A stretch of 17,490 nucleotides of DNA, taken from NCBI GenBank assembly GCA_903889785.1, contig CAISYT010000174.1, forward strand, positions 1-17,490, read 5' to 3'. The DNA comes from an uncultured Caulobacterales bacterium (GTDB taxonomy: Bacteria > Pseudomonadota > Alphaproteobacteria > Caulobacterales > Caulobacteraceae). This document shows, piece after piece, positions 1 to 6,703 of the stretch (position 1 is its first letter; the number at the start of each line of letters is the position of its first letter). The notes under the pieces are model-generated. The model was not told the origin of the DNA, searched no databases, and saw nothing but the letters and a program-made list of their open reading frames with translations. Position numbers and translations under genes: made by a program.

Positions 1-1435
1 CCGGCGCCTGGCCAAGTTCGGCCCAGGTTTCCATGGCGCTAAGCAGATCGAATTGGTCGGGACCTGGGCCGCCACGGCAGTGGTAAACGCCGGTTGCCAT
101 GAATAGCCGGACGTCCTTGTTCAGAGCCTCGATGGGCATACCGAGCTCGGCCGCCGTGACCGCCTGCGCCTGATTGAAGTAGGCCAAGGTTCCGAGGGGG
201 CTGGGGCCAGGATCGTAGCCGCCGTGGTAGAGCAGCAGCTTGCCGCCCTTCTTCACGAACTGAGAGATGTCCGGATTGTCGGCGCTGAATTCCTTGATGA
301 CCTTGCTCTTGGCGAGGTCGCCCATCACCTGGTCAGGTGTCAGGTTCATCCACGCCTTGTCGGGGTCGCCGTAGAGCAGGAAGAACAGATAGCGCGCGCC
401 AAGCGTATGGTTGGAGCCATAGGGATTGTTGGGCTGGCCGCCGATGGAGCGGTTGATCCAGTCCATTTCGCTACCACGGGCGAGCGGCCAGGCGGCCACA
501 GCGCCGTTCTTGGCCTTCACGCCCGAATAGCTGATGCGCATGGCCTTGACCTGGGCCGGGGTCAGGCAATGGGCACCGCTCTCGCCAGCCTTGCAGCGCA
601 GGGCCGCAGGGTCCCATTTGCAGGCCATCGGATCGTTTATGATGCCGTCTTTCAGCCCATCTGCCGTGTCACAGTTGGCCAGCACCGCCTTGTTGACGAT
701 CCCAACCTGCTCGGCGGTCAGGGTCGAAGCTGGGTCCTGGTGAAACGCCTGGATGCGGAACAGGGCACTGGTCTGGACCCTCAGATCATAGACCGGTGCC
801 CCGGCGATCACGCCGTCATAATCATCCGGATAGCGCTGAACCTCTGCCAGGCCCTCGCGGCCCCCGGTTGAGCAACCCTGGTAATAGGCCTTGCTCACTG
901 GCCGACCATAATAGGTGTTGGCTACCGCCTTGCCGACCGTGGTCATGAGGTGGATCGCGCGGAACCCGAAGTCGGCCACGGCGATCGGGTTCACGTGTCC
1001 TGGGCGGTCGAGCAGGAAGCTTCCGTCGGTGCCGTCGGTCGAGGGGTGGCCGGTGTCGGTACCCGCCGTAGCGTAGCCCTTCATCAGGCCTGGCGCGGCA
1101 CCTTGGAGCGTCAGATTGCCGATGAAACCGCCACCGCCGATACCGAAGAATTTGCCGTTCCATCCCTCGGGCAGGCGGAACACCACCCCGATGTTAGAGC
1201 CCGGCTCGGGTCGGACCATCGCCGATATCTCGCAATAAGCTGGAAGCTTCTGCGCCGTATTGGCCGGCACCATCTTGGCCGAGGTGACCGTGGTGTCGAG
1301 GAATTGACCCGGTGCGGTCAGGCCCGTGCAAGCGGCGTCCGCCAAGGTCTCGGCTCGGGCCGGCTCAGCGCCAGTGATCACGCCCAAGAGGGCCAACGCA
1401 AAGGCTCCAGCGAGCCCGCTTCTGATTAAGCGCAA
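1..1435 (-). CDS. Tannase/feruloyl esterase family protein, secreted, C-terminus beyond window
   Basis: Secreted serine esterase expected to cleave phenolic esters such as galloyl or feruloyl esters in the periplasm or outside the cell. The 478 visible codons begin with an Arg-containing hydrophobic signal peptide ending near EPARA. The family hallmarks are visible: nucleophile motif GCSTGGRE (Ser189), Asp408 in GGYDPGP and His452 in YHCRGG. The cysteines next to Ser189 and His452 match the CS-D-HC arrangement, in which a disulfide joins the two catalytic residues. The ADGLKDGIIND segment is also typical. Only the extreme C-terminus is missing. The start is taken as TTG at 1435. It lies five bases after a GGGGGG tract, and the frame has no other start back to the transporter stop codon at 1535, with which it is in phase. 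An ATG at 1440 is in another frame and stops after four codons. It is probably the last gene of the minus-strand operon. The substrate cannot be read from sequence; family assignment is firm. Confidence 0.93.
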   Translation of the reverse strand, partial: MRLIRSGLAGAFALALLGVITGAEPARAETLADAACTGLTAPGQFLDTTVTSAKMVPANTAQKLPAYCEISAMVRPEPGSNIGVVFRLPEGWNGKFFGIGGGGFIGNLTLQGAAPGLMKGYATAGTDTGHPSTDGTDGSFLLDRPGHVNPIAVADFGFRAIHLMTTVGKAVANTYYGRPVSKAYYQGCSTGGREGLAEVQRYPDDYDGVIAGAPVYDLRVQTSALFRIQAFHQDPASTLTAEQVGIVNKAVLANCDTADGLKDGIINDPMACKWDPAALRCKAGESGAHCLTPAQVKAMRISYSGVKAKNGAVAAWPLARGSEMDWINRSIGGQPNNPYGSNHTLGARYLFFLLYGDPDKAWMNLTPDQVMGDLAKSKVIKEFSADNPDISQFVKKGGKLLLYHGGYDPGPSPLGTLAYFNQAQAVTAAELGMPIEALNKDVRLFMATGVYHCRGGPGPDQFDLLSAMETWAELGQAP

Positions 1436-1534
1436 CGCATCCCCCCGAGGGTTATTTTGACGGCATCTTGAACGCCCAGGATTAGCCCCAGTGTCGAGGG
1501 TTGTCGACGGCGCTGGTGCAAGGGCGTGACTGAC

Positions 1535-2760
1535 TTAATGTGCTATTGCCGGACGTCCCACCGGCCGATAGTGAAGCTGGATGAATGCCGCGGCGATGGC
1601 GGCGATAACCATGGGAATGATGCTGAGGAGGAACAGTTGCCGTGGCGGCATGTCCATCGAAAGCAGAATGCCGCCGACGACCGGTCCAATGACGGAGCCG
1701 ATGCGGCCAACCCCCAGGCACCAACCCACGCCGGTTGATCGTAAGCTTGTCGGGTAGAAGGCCGCAGAAAGCGCATTGGCAGCGATCTGCCCCCCCACCA
1801 CGCCAAACCCGGCACCGGCAATGGCGATCGTGAGGTTGAGCGAACCGCCCTGCGCATAGGCGACGGCAGCCAAACAGACCGCCGCGAAGCCATAGGCCAC
1901 CATCAGCATCCGGCCGCGGCCAAACCGGTCGCTGAGCAGGCCCAGAACGATCGTGCCGACCAGTCCGCCGAGTTGGAAGATCGACCCCGCTATCGCGGCC
2001 TGGCCCATCGCAGCACCCTGCGCATGCAGCACGGTCGGCAGCCAATTCACCACGAGATAAAGGTCAAGCATGCTCATGAAAAACATGAGCCAGAGCAGAA
2101 GGGTGATCGGTGCCCGGCCGTGGGTGAAGAGATCTGGCACGCTCTGGCGGGGTGACGCTTCCTGTCCGGTCACAAGCTTGGCTTCTGGGGAGATGTCGGG
2201 GTCCAGGCGGGTGGCGAGCGCTCGCACCTGCGGACCATCCTCGCCCCGGTTGACCAGGAACTGCATCGACTCCGGCAGTCGCCACATCAGTATCGGGACG
2301 AGAACCAGCGGGAGGATGCCGCCAAACAATAAGACGGCGTGCCAGCCATAGTGGGGCACCAGATAGGCCGCGAAGAAGCCGCCGCCGGCGGAGCCGAGCG
2401 AAAAGCCACCGAACATAAGCATCACCAGAAAGGCGCGTCGGCGTTCAGGGCAATATTCGGAGGTCAGGGCGATGGCGTTCGGCATAGCGCCGCCCAAGCC
2501 AAGGCCTGTCAGGAGGCGCAGGATCAGAAGGCTGTTGAGGTCCCAGGCGAAAGATGTGGCCAGGGTCATGGCACCGAAAGCTAGGGTCGACAAAATGATG
2601 ATGCGGCGGCGGCCAAATCGATCGGCCAGCGGCGCGATGAAGAGCGATCCGAGCATGATACCAAGCAGGACGGCAGCGAGCACCGGGCCCAGCGCACCCT
2701 TGCCGAGCGCCCAATCGGCCGCTCGTCAATCAGCTTCGTTACGTTAATGGATTGCGCCAC
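1535..2760 (-). pseudogene. Aromatic acid:H+ symporter family MFS transporter, disrupted by an N-terminal deletion/frameshift
   Basis: Inner-membrane importer of the PcaK/BenK (AAHS) type for aromatic acids. A GTG at 2760, behind a GGGGAG site, opens a frame reading AQSINVTKLIDERPIG, the usual N-terminal lead of this family. That frame then turns to nonsense and stops near 2585. The true protein resumes in another frame as ALGKGALGPVLAAVLLG and runs to TAA at 1535. It includes the loop 2-3 motif LADRFGRRR, the TM5 region GGFSLGSAGGG and the second-half motif LSDRFGRGR. Compared with PcaK from memory, about 35 residues are missing at the join. These hold all of TM1, including the conserved DGxD aspartate used in transport. 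A frame from a GTG at 2683 could give a 382-residue product lacking the N-terminus and TM1, which is unlikely to transport. It lies between the flavin monooxygenase (38-base gap) and the esterase (99-base gap). An assembly error cannot be excluded. Confidence 0.85.
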
Positions 2761-2763
2761 GGT

Positions 2764-2771
2764 CTCTCCCC
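2764..2771 (-). promoter_or_regulatory. Ribosome binding site of the MFS transporter gene
   Basis: On the minus strand this reads GGGGAGAG just before the GTG at 2760 (five bases after GGGGAG). It supports the GTG as the original start and so shows that the 17-codon fragment beginning there belongs to the broken transporter gene. Confidence 0.6.
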
Positions 2772-2799
2772 ATCTCTGCTGCGCCCGACAGCTTATAAA

Positions 2800-4038
2800 T
2801 TATGCCACGTCCCGAATGCCAAAGCCCGCAACCCGTTTGTAGGCGTCCGAGAGGTTTCGTAGTTCGCCCTGGCTGATCACGGCGTCCAGATTGTCAAAAG
2901 GTCGATCGCCGGTCAGTTCCTCGACCCGGATGTTGATAATGTCGGGTGGGCTGGTGCGGTTGGTCTGCACGATGGCGTTAACGGTGGCGAGGCGGTCCTT
3001 CTCATACTGCGCCAGAGCGCCTCTCGCGTCGTCCGTACCGGCCAGAAGGTCGGCTAGAACGCGCACGTCGATAAAGGACTGAGCCGATCCGTTTGAGCCG
3101 CGCGGATACATCGGGTGTGCCGCATCGCCGGCGAAGGTCACGCGCTCGAAGGTCCAGCGATCGATGGGATCCTTATCGACCATCGGGTACTCGAAAATCG
3201 CTTCGGCGCTGGCGATAAGGTCGGGAACGTCCAGCCAGTCTATCGCCCAGTCCTTGTATATCGGCAGAACCTTTTCCGGCCCGGCGGTACGGTTCCAATC
3301 GTTGGGTGTCGATTCATCGCTTTCCAGTTCGGCGACCCAGTTGATCAGTTGTTCGCCGGTCTCTGGATAATCGACGATGGGATAGACCACGATCTTGCCG
3401 GTTCGGAGTGCCCCGATGCGGATATAGGTGTGGCCGTCCAGAATGGGTTTGCGCCGGGTCACGCCTCGCCACGTGTTGATCCCGGTGTAACGCAGGGATT
3501 CCTGCGGATAGTACTGTTTGCGGATCGCTGAATTGACCCCATCGCAGGCGATAGCGATCTCTGCCCGCACATTCGGTGCCGGTTCGCCGGTCTCGGTCTG
3601 AAAATGTAAGGTGACGCCCTCGGCATCTTGATCGAGGCCGACACAACGCCGATTTAGCACCACGGCGTCCGCACCTAGCCGTGCGATAACCTCACGATAG
3701 AGCAGCATGTGCAGCCCACCGCGGTGGATGCCATATTCTGCGACGGGATATCCCGCTAGCTTTCCCCTTGGTTCACCATAGATGCGTTGGCCGAAGCGGT
3801 TGAAAAACGCACTTTCGCGGGTTTCGATTCCGATCGCCGCGATCTTGTCCTGCAAGCCCAGCGCTTTCAGTTCACGCATGGCATGCGGCAGCAGGGTGAT
3901 CCCAACCCCAAGCGGCTTCAGCTCTGATGCAGCCTCATAAACCCGGCAAGGAATAGACCGGGCGTGAAGATTGAGTGCCAGCGCCAAGCCGGCGATCCCG
4001 CCGCCGGCAATGGCGACCGGAAGTCCCGCAGCGCTCAT
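2800..4038 (-). CDS. PhzS-like FAD-dependent aromatic monooxygenase
   Basis: Cytoplasmic class A flavoprotein monooxygenase of 412 residues. Such enzymes use NAD(P)H and O2 to hydroxylate, and sometimes decarboxylate, an aromatic ring. The N-terminal dinucleotide fold has GxGxxG as AGGGIAGLAL (residues 11-20). The DG motif is CDGVNSAIR (165-173) and the second FAD motif is FAGDAAHPMYPRGSNG (302-317). Segments such as LGVGITLLPHA, IHRGGLHMLL, WRGVTR and YPMVDKDP resemble PhzS, the pyocyanin-pathway hydroxylase, more than 4-hydroxybenzoate hydroxylase. The ATG at 4038 is preferred because it directly precedes the Rossmann fold and overlaps the upstream small ORF stop as ATGA. A GTG at 4092 would add 18 residues of non-conserved sequence. 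Its place between a secreted hydrolase and an aromatic-acid transporter points to catabolism rather than phenazine synthesis. That role is inference. Confidence 0.9.
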   Translation of the reverse strand: MSAAGLPVAIAGGGIAGLALALNLHARSIPCRVYEAASELKPLGVGITLLPHAMRELKALGLQDKIAAIGIETRESAFFNRFGQRIYGEPRGKLAGYPVAEYGIHRGGLHMLLYREVIARLGADAVVLNRRCVGLDQDAEGVTLHFQTETGEPAPNVRAEIAIACDGVNSAIRKQYYPQESLRYTGINTWRGVTRRKPILDGHTYIRIGALRTGKIVVYPIVDYPETGEQLINWVAELESDESTPNDWNRTAGPEKVLPIYKDWAIDWLDVPDLIASAEAIFEYPMVDKDPIDRWTFERVTFAGDAAHPMYPRGSNGSAQSFIDVRVLADLLAGTDDARGALAQYEKDRLATVNAIVQTNRTSPPDIINIRVEELTGDRPFDNLDAVISQGELRNLSDAYKRVAGFGIRDVA

Positions 4039-4154
4039 TGGGCCACCGCCATCTGGATCGTGCGCATGCCTGCGGTAGGACGAACGAAACACACCGCTTC
4101 TCGGCCCTGGAATGGTTGCGGCACAGGGTGGGGAGAAGAGTTTGCGGTAGCCAT
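4035..4154 (-). CDS. Small ORF (39 aa), translationally coupled to the flavin monooxygenase
   Basis: This short ORF starts at ATG 4154 with the clearest Shine-Dalgarno of the operon (AAAGGA, seven bases upstream). Its TGA overlaps the ATG of the flavin monooxygenase as ATGA. The product begins MATANSSPHPVPQPFQG and ends RPTAGMRTIQMAVAQ. It is Pro-rich at the N-terminus, with no membrane helix and one cysteine. I do not recognise it. It may be a genuine small protein, a leader that brings ribosomes to the monooxygenase (which has no good site of its own), or a remnant of a larger gene that lost its middle. Translation is moderately likely; function is unknown. Confidence 0.5.
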   Translation of the reverse strand: MATANSSPHPVPQPFQGREAVCFVRPTAGMRTIQMAVAQ

Positions 4155-4161
4155 ATAATCG

Positions 4162-4167
4162 TCCTTT
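4162..4167 (-). promoter_or_regulatory. Ribosome binding site of the 39-codon small ORF
   Basis: The minus strand reads AAAGGA, followed by seven bases and the ATG at 4154. It is the main reason for calling the small ORF. It may indirectly serve the monooxygenase by coupling. Confidence 0.6.
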
Positions 4168-4224
4168 AGGGGTTTAGATTTCGGCGCTGACACTCGAATA
4201 TCGTGGCCGTGCCCTGACGACCGC

Positions 4225-5574
4225 TCAGTAGCGGGTGTTCATCCAGTTGGCGATGTAGTCGAAGGTCCGGCCCACGGTGTCACCATAATTCCCGTTGCAG
4301 TTCATGCAGGGGGTCATGCCGTGAGTAGCCCCTTCAACGAAGGCGACCGTTTTGTCGGCGCTCTTAGCGTGCTCCCAGGCCATCTCCGCCGAGACGATCC
4401 AGTAGTGGCCGGTCATGCCCATCACCAGCGCGGGGACGGTGACCCCCTCCATATTATTGGGAGTGTTAGTATAGGACGATTCCCAGTCCACGCCTGAGAT
4501 CGACTGTTCATCGACGGAATAGTTCGGCAGGGCGCGGGTCGCGAAGGTGTTGAGGAAGCGCTTCACCGAGGTCTCCAACCCGCCCCCGTTGATCCGGTCC
4601 GAGCTCATCACCAGACCCATCGGCGGCCGCACCGAATGGATCACCTGCGAGGGCAGGGTTCCGTCGGCCTTCAGCAGGGTATGCGCTTCTTTTGTGTGGG
4701 TCAGCAGGCCCAGCGCCGGCGGCCAGATCCGCGGGCGGCGCGAGGCCCCGGCGGCAATGAAGGGCTCGTCATCGGCATAGGTGCCCTTGCCGGCTTTCAC
4801 GGCGGCCCAGCGTGCCTGGGCCGCGTCGATCATGGCGTTATTCTTGCGGCCCTCTGCTTCGAAATAGGCATTCAGGAAGGCGGCGGAGTAGTGGGCTCCG
4901 TCCTTGGCGAACCCGTTCTTGGCGCTAAACATGTCGAGCGCCGGGTTGCGCACCTTCGGTGCCGCATCGGTGATGGCTGGATCGACCGAGGCCAGCACAT
5001 TGGCGCCGACGCCAAAGATCGGGTCGAGCAGGATCACCCCATCGGCGCGTGGCAGATTGGCCAGGCTGTCGGGGCACTTGAAAATCTTCCGCGCGTCGTT
5101 GCAGGCCTTAGTGCTGTTCTCGGCGATGTTCTGGTAGGCGGCCATCAGCGGGCTGCCGGACGAGTGGCCGAGTACGATCACCTTCGTCACGCCGGGCATG
5201 GCGCGGGCGTACTTCACCACCGCGCCTACATCGATCAGCACATTGTCCCAGTCGGTGTCGTGGTCATCGAGATCGGGGGCGGTGCGGGTGTTGGCGTTGA
5301 TGATGGTGTAGCCCCGCCGGGCCAGGTTTGGACCAGACAGGTGGTCCATGTTGTTGCCCTCGTCGTGCATGCCGACCAGGACGACGTTGGCGTAGGGGCC
5401 GGGGCTCGCCGGGCGCCAGATCACCGCATTGAGCTGGCCGATCCGCACATAGGCGCTGGTGGCTCCGCCTCGCGCTGGGCTAGGCTCGGTAGCGGGTGCC
5501 TGGGCCGCGGCCGATAGGCCGGACGACAGAATCCCTAAGGCGGCGAAGGCCGCGATGGCCGAGCGATTCAACAT
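4225..5574 (-). CDS. Secreted alpha/beta-hydrolase (esterase-like)
   Basis: Exported serine hydrolase of 449 residues. The signal peptide MLNRSAIAAFAALGILSSGL ends near SAAAQA. The mature protein has an alpha/beta-hydrolase core: the strand NVVLVGMHDEGNN, the nucleophile elbow GHSSGS with Ser138, an acid region after PALVMGMTGHYW, and His418 in EGATHGMTPC. The two cysteines in PCMNCNGN close to the catalytic His are unusual and may form a disulfide or bind a metal. The ATG at 5574 is chosen because GGGGAG lies six bases upstream and the signal peptide starts there; the frame is open farther upstream without signs of conservation. It precedes the small ORF by 70 bases and looks like the first gene of the catabolic operon. 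A role in releasing aromatic acids together with the downstream tannase-type esterase is inferred. The substrate is unknown. Confidence 0.85.
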   Translation of the reverse strand: MLNRSAIAAFAALGILSSGLSAAAQAPATEPSPARGGATSAYVRIGQLNAVIWRPASPGPYANVVLVGMHDEGNNMDHLSGPNLARRGYTIINANTRTAPDLDDHDTDWDNVLIDVGAVVKYARAMPGVTKVIVLGHSSGSPLMAAYQNIAENSTKACNDARKIFKCPDSLANLPRADGVILLDPIFGVGANVLASVDPAITDAAPKVRNPALDMFSAKNGFAKDGAHYSAAFLNAYFEAEGRKNNAMIDAAQARWAAVKAGKGTYADDEPFIAAGASRRPRIWPPALGLLTHTKEAHTLLKADGTLPSQVIHSVRPPMGLVMSSDRINGGGLETSVKRFLNTFATRALPNYSVDEQSISGVDWESSYTNTPNNMEGVTVPALVMGMTGHYWIVSAEMAWEHAKSADKTVAFVEGATHGMTPCMNCNGNYGDTVGRTFDYIANWMNTRY

Positions 5575-5835
5575 GACCGTCTCCCCGATGAGGCGCGGTA
5601 TGTGCGCGCGGTTTTGTCTTGATGACGGTTCGCGATGGATTGACCGGCGCGGGGTCACTCATCTTGTCGTCATAGCGCTCCAACATCTGCACGTCGCCAG
5701 AAGTTTTGAGCCGCGCGGGGTTGGGGTTCAGCGGGGCGTGGGCCTCATCGATGCTGACTTTCCAACCCTGAAGTCTCTGCAACTGCCGCCAACGCAGACC
5801 GTCAGCGGACTGGTCAAGCACCCGCGGAAGATTCC
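5575..5835. other. Intergenic region with a coding-like stretch, possible promoter region
   Basis: This 261-base gap separates the glycosyltransferase-like gene from the hydrolase and probably holds the operon promoter. One minus-strand frame stays open across it, overlapping both neighbours. Between about 5790 and 5640 it reads like protein (for example WKVSIDEAHAPLNPNP and VQMLERYDDKMSDPAPVN), with mostly G or C in third positions. No convincing start or family was found. It could be the tail of a deleted gene or chance in GC-rich DNA. Confidence 0.3.
5669..5697 (-). promoter_or_regulatory. Candidate sigma-70 promoter for the catabolic operon
   Basis: The minus strand has GCTATGAC (5676-5669), which fits the Caulobacter -10 consensus GCTANAWC at all but one defined position. 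A partial -35 (GACG of TTGACG) lies 14-15 bases upstream. The transcript would start about 90 bases before the hydrolase ATG. This is pattern matching only. Confidence 0.25.
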
Positions 5836-6594
5836 CTAACGCGCGAAAGAGTCCTTGAGGCTGCCCTCGTAGGCGGCGTGACCCACGTGCATCAGCCGAG
5901 TCTCGAAGTCGGCGAAAATCTCGCCGCCCAGGTCCCGCCAGCGGCGGCAAAAGGCATAGTCTTCCGAGAGGTACTCGCCGGTCTCTGCCTCGATCATGGT
6001 CTCGAATACCATCGGTGCTTCGGGCACGGGTGCGCCATTCATATCGCCATGTTTGGCGCGGAGTTCGGGGTGGGCGTCGGCAACGCGCTGTAGGGCCTGC
6101 CGCCGGATCAGCATGAAGCCCGTGCCGATGTAGGCCACAGGGCCAAAGCCTTGCTCGTCGACTTCGACGCGATTTTCAGGGTGGGGAATGTAGCGGACCA
6201 CATAGTTGTAGCTGGCGGCGGGCACGTCAGGGGCACCGGCTTCGAAGGCGCGTTTGGCCTTATCCCAGTGCACGCGCTTGGCAGGATAGACCCCGCCGAC
6301 CACATCTCTGTCCGCGTCGATCAGGCGAAACACGGACTCCGGCTTGAAACCGATGTCCGCGTCGACAAACAGCAAATGGCTGTGGGTTGTGTGTTCGAGG
6401 AACTTGCCGGCCATCACCCCCCGGGCGCGGGAGATAAGAGCATCACCGCCGCCAAGCTCGACCTGCAGGCCGGTGCGGCGCTCGATACAGGCGCGCTGCA
6501 GCGCTAGAACCGAACTCATATAGGCGATGGTGGTCAGGCCGCCGTAGCACGGCGTTGCCAGAAAGATCGATGGGGTGGCGTTGGGCGTGGTCAT
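5836..6594 (-). CDS. GT-A-fold glycosyltransferase-like protein
   Basis: Soluble 252-residue protein with the opening SIFLATPCYGGLTTIAYMSS of a nucleotide-sugar binding strand. A DxD-type motif follows, LLFVDADIGF (Asp78 and Asp80), which in GT-A enzymes binds a metal and the sugar nucleotide. Further segments are DRDVVGGVYPAKRV, GPVAYIGTGFMLIRR and EYLSEDYAFCRRWRDLGG, the last resembling the acceptor-side ED motif of family 2 transferases. It has no signal peptide or membrane helix. Donor, acceptor and pathway cannot be told. It is not next to other polysaccharide genes, so the context gives no help. The ATG at 6594 has only a weak upstream site. It is transcribed toward the hydrolase but separated by 261 bases, so it may be a separate unit. 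Confidence 0.75.
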   Translation of the reverse strand: MTTPNATPSIFLATPCYGGLTTIAYMSSVLALQRACIERRTGLQVELGGGDALISRARGVMAGKFLEHTTHSHLLFVDADIGFKPESVFRLIDADRDVVGGVYPAKRVHWDKAKRAFEAGAPDVPAASYNYVVRYIPHPENRVEVDEQGFGPVAYIGTGFMLIRRQALQRVADAHPELRAKHGDMNGAPVPEAPMVFETMIEAETGEYLSEDYAFCRRWRDLGGEIFADFETRLMHVGHAAYEGSLKDSFAR

Positions 6595-6648
6595 CCCATT
6601 GGAGACGCCGCCGCAGCCTATCAGCCCGACCTACCAATTGAACCTGGA

Positions 6649-6693
6649 CGCTGGGAGACAATGATCGGTAATCTAAAATCGCCTCTCCCAGCG
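6649..6693. repeat. 10-bp perfect inverted repeat in the divergent promoter/leader region
   Basis: CGCTGGGAGA at 6649-6658 is repeated as its exact reverse complement TCTCCCAGCG at 6684-6693. Between the arms is a 25-base, relatively A/T-rich spacer (6659-6683). It lies between two divergent genes and ends ten bases before the gamma-glutamyltransferase ATG. It could be a two-half-site operator or an RNA hairpin in that leader. Confidence 0.55.
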
Positions 6694-6703
6694 AAAGCCT
6701 CCC

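Noticed and set aside
4636..5517. Long plus-strand open frame opposite the secreted hydrolase
   Set aside because: Composition is His/Gly/Val-rich without any recognisable domain; it is the antisense shadow of the hydrolase, whose signal peptide and catalytic motifs are clear.
6638..6679. Promoter for ggt from TTGAAC (6638) and CTAAAAT (6673)
   Set aside because: The two elements are nearly 30 bases apart, too far to act together, and no better -35 or -10 partner was seen.
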